Positions 16,666-24,020 of a DNA stretch of 64,000 nucleotides are shown one piece after another (the stretch's first letter is position 1; the number at the start of each line of letters is the position of its first letter). The notes under the pieces are model-generated. The model was not told the origin of the DNA. It searched no databases and worked only from the letters and a program-made list of their open reading frames with translations. Source of the DNA: Avanaerovorax sp964442135 (GTDB taxonomy: Bacteria > Bacillota > Clostridia > Peptostreptococcales > Anaerovoracaceae); the NCBI GenBank assembly GCA_964442135.1, contig CAYTYN010000002.1, positions 31,638 to 95,637 on the forward strand, given 5' to 3'. The position numbers and the translations under genes are program-made.

Positions 16666-17370
16666 TTACCTTTCCTCGCTTCTGTAATCTCTATTGCCGA
16701 ATATGGCCGTTCCCACCCGTATAAGGTTGGAGCCTTCCTCTATGGCAACTTCGAAATCGTGGGTCATTCCCATGGAAAGGTACTTAAAGTCAATCCTTTC
16801 CCTCGAGTCGTCAATATATCTGTCGTAAATCTTCTTCGCTTCCCTGAAGAAAGGCGCTGCGTCCTCGGGTTCAGCCTCAAAAGGCGCAATGCACATTATT
16901 CCTCTGATCCTTATGTTGGGGCACTCCTCCGCTATGGAAGATATGAGCCCGTCGGCGTCCTCCGAGCTGCTTCCGAACTTGGACTCCTCGTTGGCCGTGT
17001 TCACCTGAACCAGAATGTCCATGGTCAGATCGTGCTGAGCAGCTCTCTTATCTATTTCCCTAGCCAGCCTGAGGGAGTCCACGGAATGAATCATGGACAC
17101 CTTATCGATGATGTACTTCACCTTGTTGGTCTGGAGATGACCTATAAGGTGCCATCTTACCGGCTTCACCTTCTCGTACTTGTCCATTATCTCCTGGACC
17201 TTGTTTTCCCCGATATCCGTAATTCCCGCGTCGATAGCCTCATTTATCTCCTCGGGAGAGTGGAGCTTGGTGACCGCCACCAGAAGTATGTCCTCCGGAG
17301 CTCTTCCCGCTCTCTCTGCCGCTTCCTCTTTTCTCCTCTGTATCTCCCTTATGTTAGATGGGATAGACAT
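16666..17370 (-). CDS. yggS: PLP homeostasis protein (YggS/PLPBP family)
   Basis: A 234-residue protein that folds like the N-terminal barrel of alanine racemase and binds pyridoxal phosphate without known catalysis. The PLP lysine is Lys35 in LLVAVTKLH; GENKVQE and WHLIGHLQTNK are further family signatures. It controls the free PLP pool. It lies just upstream of sepF as in most Bacillota. Confidence 0.94.
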   Translation of the reverse strand: MSIPSNIREIQRRKEEAAERAGRAPEDILLVAVTKLHSPEEINEAIDAGITDIGENKVQEIMDKYEKVKPVRWHLIGHLQTNKVKYIIDKVSMIHSVDSLRLAREIDKRAAQHDLTMDILVQVNTANEESKFGSSSEDADGLISSIAEECPNIRIRGIMCIAPFEAEPEDAAPFFREAKKIYDRYIDDSRERIDFKYLSMGMTHDFEVAIEEGSNLIRVGTAIFGNRDYRSEER

Positions 17371-17383
17371 TTATATCATCTCC

Positions 17384-18301
17384 TTAATCAATGGTGTCCG
17401 GATCCTTAAGCACGTCGTCGTAAGGTCCTACCGTATCGGTCCTGACGCCGTCTCCGTCGTAGAAATAGGAGTCCGACACTACGGACTTGCTTCCGTCCGT
17501 CAGGAGCACGTTTACAGGGGTGAAAACATAGTAGTCCTTCTTATTCTTCACATATACTCCCTGCACTCCGTCGACCTCCACCAGACTGGAGTTTTCTATG
17601 ATCAGACCCGCAGCATCTGCGGTAATGATGCTCACTGCCATTTTCCGGAGTCCGCCGTAGGTCTTGTAGTACGCTGTAGTTTCGAAAATCAGGCGGTAAA
17701 GCTCCCCGTCCTCAGAGACGTCTGTCACCGTCATGGATATGGTCGATTCTCCCAGCTCTACGTCCACGGTATTTCCTACCTGATACCTGTCTATACTTTC
17801 TTCCGAGATGAACGCCACCCCGTACCACTTGCTTTTATCTATTATCTTATATACAGGATCTCCCGCCGATACGCTTCCGGTGGAAAGCTCCTCCATGGAT
17901 TCTTGGGAAAGAGAGGAAAAATACTCGTAGTCCTTATCCCACATGGTCTCAGAGTTCAATTCTCCCTCGTAACCGTCGATAAAATAGGAAACCACTCCTC
18001 CTTCTGTCACCGTAAAGTCTGACGACGTCCCCCCCGTAATCTCCAGCACCGCAGTACCTCCCCTTATGAGCCGGCCCTCCTCTATAAGTCTGTTGGCCTG
18101 TCCCGACACGGAGGATGTGTACACCGTCTCGTCTCTGACGAAGTACATGTCGGTATAGTCCACAGTCTGAAGCTCTCCGTATTCGGCGACGTAGGTAGTC
18201 GTAAAAAGTCCGGTCAGCTCCGGTACTACATATATTATCACGTAGAGGACTGCCACCACAATAAAAAACAGCAGTCCTATCTTCTTTTTAAATTTTTTCA
18301 T
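17384..18301 (-). CDS. Membrane-anchored HlyD/membrane-fusion-like protein in the division cluster
   Basis: A 305-residue protein with one N-terminal membrane helix (about 8-28) and an extracytoplasmic region that resembles periplasmic adaptor (HlyD/MFP) proteins: a lipoyl-like half (TVYTSSVSGQANRLIEEGRLIRGG) and a later beta-rich half. No ABC partner or outer-membrane protein is near. Similar orphans next to sepF occur in Clostridia, where their job is unknown. It lies between trmD and yggS and shares their direction, so a role at the division site is an inference from place only. Confidence 0.6.
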   Translation of the reverse strand: MKKFKKKIGLLFFIVVAVLYVIIYVVPELTGLFTTTYVAEYGELQTVDYTDMYFVRDETVYTSSVSGQANRLIEEGRLIRGGTAVLEITGGTSSDFTVTEGGVVSYFIDGYEGELNSETMWDKDYEYFSSLSQESMEELSTGSVSAGDPVYKIIDKSKWYGVAFISEESIDRYQVGNTVDVELGESTISMTVTDVSEDGELYRLIFETTAYYKTYGGLRKMAVSIITADAAGLIIENSSLVEVDGVQGVYVKNKKDYYVFTPVNVLLTDGSKSVVSDSYFYDGDGVRTDTVGPYDDVLKDPDTID

Positions 18302-18315
18302 GAGTATATTTTACT

Positions 18316-19047
18316 TCATTTCAAAAACTTTTCCAATACTTCTCGTTCATCTTTTGCCAAATCCTTATGATTTTTCACATATTCCTCGAACATTTCCGGC
18401 CTGCGCTCTCTGGTGAGGGCGAAAGACCTTTCCAACTGCCAAAGGTGGATTTTCCGGTGATCGCCTCCCGTCAGCACCTCCGGCACATGAACGCCTCTAT
18501 ACTCTCTTGGGCGGGTGTACTGAGGGTACTCTAAAAGGCCGGAGTAGATCGACTCCTCCACTGCCGCCTCCCTGCTCGCCAAAACTCCCGGCACCATTCG
18601 CGCCACTGCATCGATAAGCACCATGGCGGCAAGCTCACCACCGGTCAGTATATAGTCTCCGATGGATATTTCCTCCGCCTGATACATGTCCAGTGCTCTT
18701 TGATCCACTCCCTCGTAGTGGCCGCACAAAACGGTGAACTCCTCTTCTCCTGCCAGCTCCTCTGCGACCCTCCGGTCCAGAACCCTGCCTCTGGGAGACA
18801 TATAGATCACCCTGTTTTCTCTCGCCCCTACGGAATCCAGTGCGTCGCATATCGGCTGAGCCATCATGACCATACCCTGTCCTCCCCCGAAGGGGTATTC
18901 GTCGGTCTTCCTGTGCTTATCCATGCTGAAATCTCTTATATTTATAATGTTAAAGGATATGAGCCCCTTCTCCGCCGCCTTTCCCAGCATGCTTAACGTC
19001 AAGACAGGAAACATATCGGGGAAAAGAGTCAGAACATTGATCTTCAT
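18316..19047 (-). CDS. trmD: tRNA (guanine37-N1)-methyltransferase
   Basis: A 243-residue SPOUT methyltransferase that methylates G37 of tRNAs with SAM and prevents frameshifting. MKINVLTLFPDMFP, the knot motifs PFGGGQGM and DYILTGGELA, and the C-terminal tRNA-binding helices are all present. It lies 4 bases after rimM. The gene rplS (L19), which usually follows trmD, is not here. Confidence 0.97.
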   Translation of the reverse strand: MKINVLTLFPDMFPVLTLSMLGKAAEKGLISFNIINIRDFSMDKHRKTDEYPFGGGQGMVMMAQPICDALDSVGARENRVIYMSPRGRVLDRRVAEELAGEEEFTVLCGHYEGVDQRALDMYQAEEISIGDYILTGGELAAMVLIDAVARMVPGVLASREAAVEESIYSGLLEYPQYTRPREYRGVHVPEVLTGGDHRKIHLWQLERSFALTRERRPEMFEEYVKNHKDLAKDEREVLEKFLK

Positions 19048-19051
19048 GAAT

Positions 19052-19567
19052 CTAAAGCATCCCCTCTATAAACTTTATGTACATCCTGTTTTCCTCCGGA
19101 CTTACCTTCCTGATGAACTGAGCCACTGCCGGCACCATGGTCTCCTCGGCGCCAAAGTCCGCGCTCCTTTCTTCGGTGAGACGGATGCGGTAAACATCCT
19201 GAGCGCTTCCCTGTATCACGTCCCGAACTTCCCCTACGGTCTCTCCCCTCTCCACGTCTACAACCTCCATGCCTATAAGGTCTCTGATGTAGAAGGTGTT
19301 CTCCGGAAGCTCTCTCAGATCGTCCTCCGTTATGAACACGTCGGTGTTCTTCAGAGCCTCCGCCCTGTCTCTGGAATCTACTCCCTCCAGCTTCAGAATA
19401 ACCATATTCCCCTGAAGCCTCACGGATTCTATGGGGTATTCCCCTTCTCCGGCTATGATCCTGTCCAGCTCCCCGTACCTTTCCCCGCTGTCGGAGTAAT
19501 TATACACCTTTACTTCCCCTTTAAGGCCTACGGCGTTTACGATTTTGCCTATTTTGATCTTCTCCAT
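19052..19567 (-). CDS. rimM: Ribosome maturation factor RimM
   Basis: A 171-residue 30S maturation factor with an N-terminal RimM barrel (IGKIVNAVGLKGEVKVYNYSD) and a PRC-barrel C-terminal domain (about 95-170; YIRDLIGMEVVDVERGETVGEV). The ATG at 19567 is chosen because GGAG lies six bases upstream; the ATG two codons earlier abuts that ribosome site. A 12-bp mRNA hairpin (19589-19619) separates it from khpA. Confidence 0.94.
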   Translation of the reverse strand: MEKIKIGKIVNAVGLKGEVKVYNYSDSGERYGELDRIIAGEGEYPIESVRLQGNMVILKLEGVDSRDRAEALKNTDVFITEDDLRELPENTFYIRDLIGMEVVDVERGETVGEVRDVIQGSAQDVYRIRLTEERSADFGAEETMVPAVAQFIRKVSPEENRMYIKFIEGML

Positions 19568-19588
19568 AATCATCTCCGAGATATCACA

Positions 19589-19619
19589 TTAGGCACATGG
19601 GAAACCGCCATGTGCCTAA
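19589..19619 (-). repeat. 12-bp hairpin between khpA and rimM
   Basis: TTAGGCACATGG and CCATGTGCCTAA form a perfect stem with a seven-base loop. It lies just upstream of the rimM ribosome site and lacks a T-run, so it is more likely an mRNA processing or stability element than a full terminator. Confidence 0.6.
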
Positions 19620-19632
19620 CATACCTTTCTGT

Positions 19633-19872
19633 CTATTCGTTTTCGGAAATTATCTCCACAGAGACCCTCTTATTCTCTCTGGTCGCTGCGGCCTTTACCA
19701 CGGTACGCAAAGCCTTGGCTATGCGGCCCTGCTTGCCGATTACCTTGCCCATGTCGGACGATGCCACACTTAAATGCAGCACGCTCTCGCAGCCTTTCTT
19801 CTCCTCAGCCACCTCTACCTGCTCAGGATTATCCACGAGAGACTTGGCAATGAATTCTACTAACTTGGTCAT
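19633..19872 (-). CDS. khpA: KH-domain RNA-binding protein KhpA
   Basis: A 79-residue single KH domain protein with the GxxG loop as GKQG (VIGKQGRIAKAL). KhpA binds RNA, often as a dimer with KhpB, and affects cell size and division in Bacillota. It sits between rpsP and rimM, the standard place (ylqC). The khpB/jag partner is not in the window. Confidence 0.93.
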   Translation of the reverse strand: MTKLVEFIAKSLVDNPEQVEVAEEKKGCESVLHLSVASSDMGKVIGKQGRIAKALRTVVKAAATRENKRVSVEIISENE

Positions 19873-19890
19873 TATAGCATCACCGCTTTC

Positions 19891-20133
19891 CTATTCAATG
19901 ACGCCGGATTTCTTCAGAAGCCCCTTTACAACATCTGTAGCCTGTGCGCCGTTATCCAGCCATTTCTTCGCCTTCTCTCCGTCGATTTTAATAACAGGCG
20001 GCTCGGTGAGGGGATTATAGTATCCCAGCTCTTCGATAAACTTTCCGTCTCTCGCCCTTCTGGAGTCAGCTACTACTACCCTGTAAAAAGGTCTCTTATG
20101 TGCTCCCATTCTCTTAAGTCTGATCTTAACCAT
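19891..20133 (-). CDS. rpsP: 30S ribosomal protein S16
   Basis: An 80-residue S16 starting MVKIRLKRMGAHKRPFYRVVVADSR, with GKFIEELGYYNPL following. Length is normal. It lies between ffh and khpA, the conserved order. Confidence 0.98.
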   Translation of the reverse strand: MVKIRLKRMGAHKRPFYRVVVADSRRARDGKFIEELGYYNPLTEPPVIKIDGEKAKKWLDNGAQATDVVKGLLKKSGVIE

Positions 20134-20172
20134 TTCTTTTTCCTCCTTATTTTTCAGTAGGTCTGTGATCTC

Positions 20173-21510
20173 TTAGAAAAGCCCGCGGGACTTGCCCCGT
20201 CTCATAGCGCCGGGACCGGACAGCCGCTTCATCATCTTCTTGGCTTCCTCATATTTCCTCATCAGGTTATTTATCTTACTGACCGGAAGTCCGCATCCGG
20301 CGGATATTCTCTTTCTCCGGCTCCCGTTAAGAATAGAAGGATCTCTCCTCTCCTCGATGGTCATAGACTGGATTATGGCTTCCATCTGCTTGAATTCTCT
20401 TTCCCCCTGCTCCAGATCTACGTTTTTCATCTGGGCGCTGTTCATTCCCGGAAGCATTTCCATTATCTTCCCCAGTCCTCCCATGTTCCTCACCTGAGCC
20501 ATCTGCTCCAGAAAGTCCTCCAGAGTGAACTGGTTTTTCTTTATCTTTTTCTCAAGCTTCTCAGCCTGCTCTTTATCGAAGGCCGCCTCCGCCTTTTCTA
20601 TGAGAGAGAGCATATCTCCCATGCCCAGGATTCTGCCGGCCATCCTTTCCGGATGAAAGGGTTCCAAGGCGTCCGATTTCTCTCCCGTACCTATGAACTT
20701 TATAGGCTTTCCGGTAACCCTTCCGGCCGAAAGAGCCGCGCCGCCTCTGGCGTCGCCGTCCATCTTAGTCATTATTATGCCGTCTATGCCCAGCTTCTCG
20801 TCGAAACCGGAGGCAACGTTAACGGCATCCTGACCTGTAAGGGCGTCCACCACCAGAAGTATCTCGTGAGGCTTTACCGCCTTCTTTATGTTATCCAGCT
20901 CGTCCATGAGAGCTTCATCTATCTGAAGCCGTCCCGCCGTATCTATTATCAGGACATCGTATCCCTTCTTCTCGGCCTCTCTCCTCGCCTCTGCCGCAAT
21001 CCTCGCCGCATCTCCGCAATCCCTCATGGTGTAGACAGGAGTATTGACGCCCTTTCCCACGATCTCCAGCTGATCTATGGCGGCCGGTCTATAGATGTCG
21101 CAGGCGCAGAGCATAGGCTTCTTCCCGCTCTGCTTCAGGTATGCCGCCAGCTTTCCGCAGGTGGTTGTCTTACCTGTACCCTGCAGACCCGTCATCATAA
21201 TGGTCGTGAACCCTGACGGCGAAAAGGTAAGCTTAGTCCCTGAGCCTCCCATAAGGTCTGTAAGCTCTGCGTTTACTATCTTAATTATCTGCTGAGCCGG
21301 AGTAAGGCTCTCCATGACCTCCGCTCCCATGCACCTTTCCTTCACAGAGGCGATGAATCCCTTAACCACCTTAAAGTTAACGTCGGCCTCCAGCAGGGCC
21401 AGCTTAACCTCCCGCATGGCCTGATCTATGTCAGCCTCTGTAAGGACTCCCTTGTTTCTCAGCTTCTTAAACGCATTCTGAAGTTTATCCGATAAGCTTT
21501 CAAATGCCAT
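20173..21510 (-). CDS. ffh: Signal recognition particle protein Ffh (SRP54)
   Basis: A 445-residue SRP GTPase that delivers ribosome-nascent chains to FtsY. The N domain (1-90) is followed by the G domain with GLQGTGKTTTCGKLA, DTAGRLQIDE, TKMDGDARGG and GTGEKSD, and a methionine-rich M domain (about 300-435; RRDPSILNGSRRKRISAGCG) that binds 4.5S RNA. It is preceded by ylxM ten bases upstream. Confidence 0.98.
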   Translation of the reverse strand: MAFESLSDKLQNAFKKLRNKGVLTEADIDQAMREVKLALLEADVNFKVVKGFIASVKERCMGAEVMESLTPAQQIIKIVNAELTDLMGGSGTKLTFSPSGFTTIMMTGLQGTGKTTTCGKLAAYLKQSGKKPMLCACDIYRPAAIDQLEIVGKGVNTPVYTMRDCGDAARIAAEARREAEKKGYDVLIIDTAGRLQIDEALMDELDNIKKAVKPHEILLVVDALTGQDAVNVASGFDEKLGIDGIIMTKMDGDARGGAALSAGRVTGKPIKFIGTGEKSDALEPFHPERMAGRILGMGDMLSLIEKAEAAFDKEQAEKLEKKIKKNQFTLEDFLEQMAQVRNMGGLGKIMEMLPGMNSAQMKNVDLEQGEREFKQMEAIIQSMTIEERRDPSILNGSRRKRISAGCGLPVSKINNLMRKYEEAKKMMKRLSGPGAMRRGKSRGLF

Positions 21511-21520
21511 CTGCTACCTC

Positions 21521-21904
21521 TTATTCTCCGTACTCTATCCGGCGGGCAATGGCCTCTATTTCATCTAAGACCTTTCCCAGACCGCTGTCGGCTCCGTATC
21601 TTTCCTTTAAACGGTTCAGCCTTTCCGTTATCTCTCTGAAGGCTGCCTCTGTTTTAAGGAATCTATCCACCAGCCCCAGTTTTTCCTCGTAGCTCTCCAA
21701 GGCCCGCTCCGCCGACTTCAGGGAATCGTGGACTGCCGCTCTGGTGATCCCCAGCTCTGAGGCTATCTCCGAAAGGGACATGTCCTCTTCGTGATACAGC
21801 TCAATGACCTGTCTTTTCTTATCTGTCAAAAGCCGTCCGTAAAAATCGTACAGCAGGCTGAACCTGGCATTTGGATCCAGTGGATCTTTCTCTGTCACTG
21901 CCAT
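21521..21904 (-). CDS. ylxM: YlxM-family DNA-binding helix-turn-helix protein
   Basis: A 127-residue protein with a sigma-region-4-like helix-turn-helix (about 30-75; DKKRQVIELYHEEDMSLSEIASELGITRAAVHDSL) and a charged helical C-terminus. It is the usual gene in front of ffh in Bacillota and is thought to influence SRP gene expression. A promoter framed by 16-bp inverted repeats lies just upstream. Confidence 0.92.
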   Translation of the reverse strand: MAVTEKDPLDPNARFSLLYDFYGRLLTDKKRQVIELYHEEDMSLSEIASELGITRAAVHDSLKSAERALESYEEKLGLVDRFLKTEAAFREITERLNRLKERYGADSGLGKVLDEIEAIARRIEYGE

Positions 21905-21930
21905 ATACTCACCCGGTTTCCATGTAAAGC

Positions 21931-21988
21931 AAAACTACTTGACACCGTACTAAAATATCACATCTTCGAAAAGGTGTCAAGTAGTTTT
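21931..21988. promoter_or_regulatory. 16-bp inverted repeat enclosing the ylxM-ffh promoter, also a possible mrp terminator
   Basis: AAAACTACTTGACACC (21931-21946) and GGTGTCAAGTAGTTTT (21973-21988) are perfect inverted arms around 26 bases. On the minus strand the right arm supplies TTGACA, followed after 17 bases by TATTTT (-10), so the arms flank a promoter for ylxM-ffh. The A-run before and T-run after the stem also allow it to end the mrp transcript arriving from 22025. Both uses may be real. Confidence 0.6.
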
Positions 21989-22024
21989 ACAATACATCCC
22001 TTTAAAGCTCCTCGTAACAAGAGC

Positions 22025-23752
22025 CTAGTCTATAATCAGTATGATGATGAGAGCGATGACGAAGAGCATGGCCAGAACGTGAACCATCTCTCCTACGGAG
22101 CGGGCGCTTTCCTCCTTCGACTCGCTCGTCCTTAAGCCGAAAACCTTTCCCGGCCGCTCCAGAGCATCCACAGCAGAACGGTAGAAATTATCGAAGATGA
22201 CAGCGTATTTTTCAAATACGCCGGCGACCCCCTCCGATATGCTCATTAAACTCCGGCAAAGGGTGATCCGGTAAAATCTGTCCACGTCCAGGTTTATTCC
22301 TCTGTGAGGCGCCATATGGCGGCGCAGCATGGCGAAGGTTAAAGTAGCTCCCGCGAAAAGTCCTATATACTCCATTATATGGTCCGCGGTAAAGAGGTGA
22401 GACGAATCCATGTCCAGCATGGAATAGCATATCTCCGGCTTTATCCCTGTGATGACTACCAAAGCTGTGGCGCCTATGATCGCGGCGTTCTTGTACCATG
22501 GGATTTTTACCCGTCCGGAGGAAGACGGTTTATTCGGCTTTTTTATGAATACGAAGTAATTTATCTTCATGGTTACGGAAAGCCATGTACCCACCCCTGC
22601 CACCTTCACCAGAATGTAGGCAAGGGTTTGACCCTGCTCTGAGAGGGCTTCCGTTATGAGCGCTTTGCCGGCAAAGCCTGAGGAGAACGGAACGCCGGCT
22701 ATGGCAAGAGAGGCTATGAAGGAGCACACTGCCGTAACAGGCATTCTCCTGAAAAGTCCTCCCATGTCGGTTATATACCTGAGTCCCAAGTGGGTGAAAA
22801 TATTGCCTGCCGCCATGAGCAGAACCCCTTTGTAGAGGATATTGTACGCCCCGTGGAGAGCGGCTCCCGCTACCCCTGTCGCTCCTCCCGCCGCTACAGA
22901 GGCCAGCATCATCGCCACCTGGCTTACTATGTGATAGGATAACAGCTTTCTCAGGTCGTTTTCTATGAGAGCCATACAAGCCGCCAAAACCGCCGTAGCC
23001 GCCGCAAAGACCGCCAGCCACTCTGTTCCGGCGAAAAATCTTATCATAGCGTACACGGCTGCCTTAGTGGTATAGGAGCCCATGAACAGCTGGGATTCCG
23101 GCGTGGCCTGAGGATAGGAATCCGGTACCCAGGTGTGAAGGGGCATCATGGCGCAGTTTACCGCTACCCCTGTAAACATGAGCCAGCAGGCTAAAGAATT
23201 GTCCCACTGCACCTGACCTACTGCCGCGGTGATTTCCCCCGGCATGAGCATGATCCCCGCCAGAAGGGCATTCCCCCCGAACAGATGCATGACTCCATAC
23301 CTGTATGATGATCTCACAGCATCAGGGCCGTTGCCTTTAAACACCATGTAGAGGGATGAGAGGGTCATGGCCTCCCAGAATATGACGAAGGTAAGCATAT
23401 TACCGGCAAACACGGTCATGAGAGCGCTCCCCCCATACACGGCGAAAGCCCCTTTCTCTCCTTTTCTCCCTTTGTCCATGGAGTAGACGGCTCCGATGAC
23501 AGCCGCAACCCCGAATGCCAGACCGAAGAAGCCGGATATCTGATCTCTGAGAGAGAGGGAAAGCTCCAAGCCTCCGGCAAAATGTATGACCGGCAGGTTT
23601 TCCCAGCCTGAAAAAGCCATGGCTGCCAAAGACGCCAGAGCGCCTGAAGGCAGAAGATATCTAGCCGCCCCCGCCGGCAGCAGGATTATGAGAATCCCTG
23701 TCCCTATCATGATCACTCCGGGATGAGTTATGAACATGATTAAATCATTCAT
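22025..23752 (-). CDS. Antiporter-like membrane subunit (MrpD/NuoL family), third copy in the mrp operon
   Basis: A 575-residue protein with about 14 membrane helices of the proton_antipo_M family, found in Mrp antiporters, complex I and membrane hydrogenases. Key sites include the Glu in FVIFWEAMTLSS and the Lys in a KAAVYAMIRFF helix, which carry protons in homologues. The ATG at 23752 is chosen for AGGGGGTG six bases upstream and its ATGAATGA overlap with the previous gene. It has a C-terminal soluble extension (about 490-575). It closes the operon; Mrp usually has only two such subunits. Confidence 0.85.
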   Translation of the reverse strand: MNDLIMFITHPGVIMIGTGILIILLPAGAARYLLPSGALASLAAMAFSGWENLPVIHFAGGLELSLSLRDQISGFFGLAFGVAAVIGAVYSMDKGRKGEKGAFAVYGGSALMTVFAGNMLTFVIFWEAMTLSSLYMVFKGNGPDAVRSSYRYGVMHLFGGNALLAGIMLMPGEITAAVGQVQWDNSLACWLMFTGVAVNCAMMPLHTWVPDSYPQATPESQLFMGSYTTKAAVYAMIRFFAGTEWLAVFAAATAVLAACMALIENDLRKLLSYHIVSQVAMMLASVAAGGATGVAGAALHGAYNILYKGVLLMAAGNIFTHLGLRYITDMGGLFRRMPVTAVCSFIASLAIAGVPFSSGFAGKALITEALSEQGQTLAYILVKVAGVGTWLSVTMKINYFVFIKKPNKPSSSGRVKIPWYKNAAIIGATALVVITGIKPEICYSMLDMDSSHLFTADHIMEYIGLFAGATLTFAMLRRHMAPHRGINLDVDRFYRITLCRSLMSISEGVAGVFEKYAVIFDNFYRSAVDALERPGKVFGLRTSESKEESARSVGEMVHVLAMLFVIALIIILIID

Positions 23753-24020
23753 CACGCCCACCCCCTTCGCGCCCTTCATGGCAAACGATTCCGAAAAGGT
23801 CCGAACGCTCCCTTATGTCTGCGTCCCCATCTGAATCGGCGCCCGGGGCAGATATCTGTCCCTCGCCGGCTCCCGTCAGCTTTCTGTGGCCAAAGGCTTC
23901 GTATTTCCTTTCGTAATAGTCCTCCTCCCTGTGGAGAGAACCGTAGAGAAGTATCTTTGCCGTGAAAATCAGCACTATAGACGCCAGGCTCCCGTATGCG
24001 ACGTATTCCAGAAAATTCAT
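23745..24020 (-). CDS. Small single-span membrane protein of the mrp operon, unknown function
   Basis: A 91-residue protein with one membrane helix (about 5-27; VAYGSLASIVLIFTAKILLYG) and a hydrophilic, acidic C-terminus. ATGA overlaps the stop of the antiporter gene before it, and its own stop overlaps the next start, so it is translated as part of the operon. I do not recognise it. It could be a linker or assembly subunit of the antiporter complex. A shifted-frame reading of the same bases (83 residues) lacks the overlaps. Confidence 0.65.
   Translation of the reverse strand: MNFLEYVAYGSLASIVLIFTAKILLYGSLHREEDYYERKYEAFGHRKLTGAGEGQISAPGADSDGDADIRERSDLFGIVCHEGREGGGRDE

Noticed and set aside
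18866..20020. Plus-strand open frame of 384 codons
   Set aside because: Runs antisense through trmD, rimM, khpA and part of rpsP, all certain genes.
21945..21960. FapR-like site in the ylxM promoter
   Set aside because: Only one half (TTAGTAC-like) is present, and ylxM-ffh is not a lipid operon.
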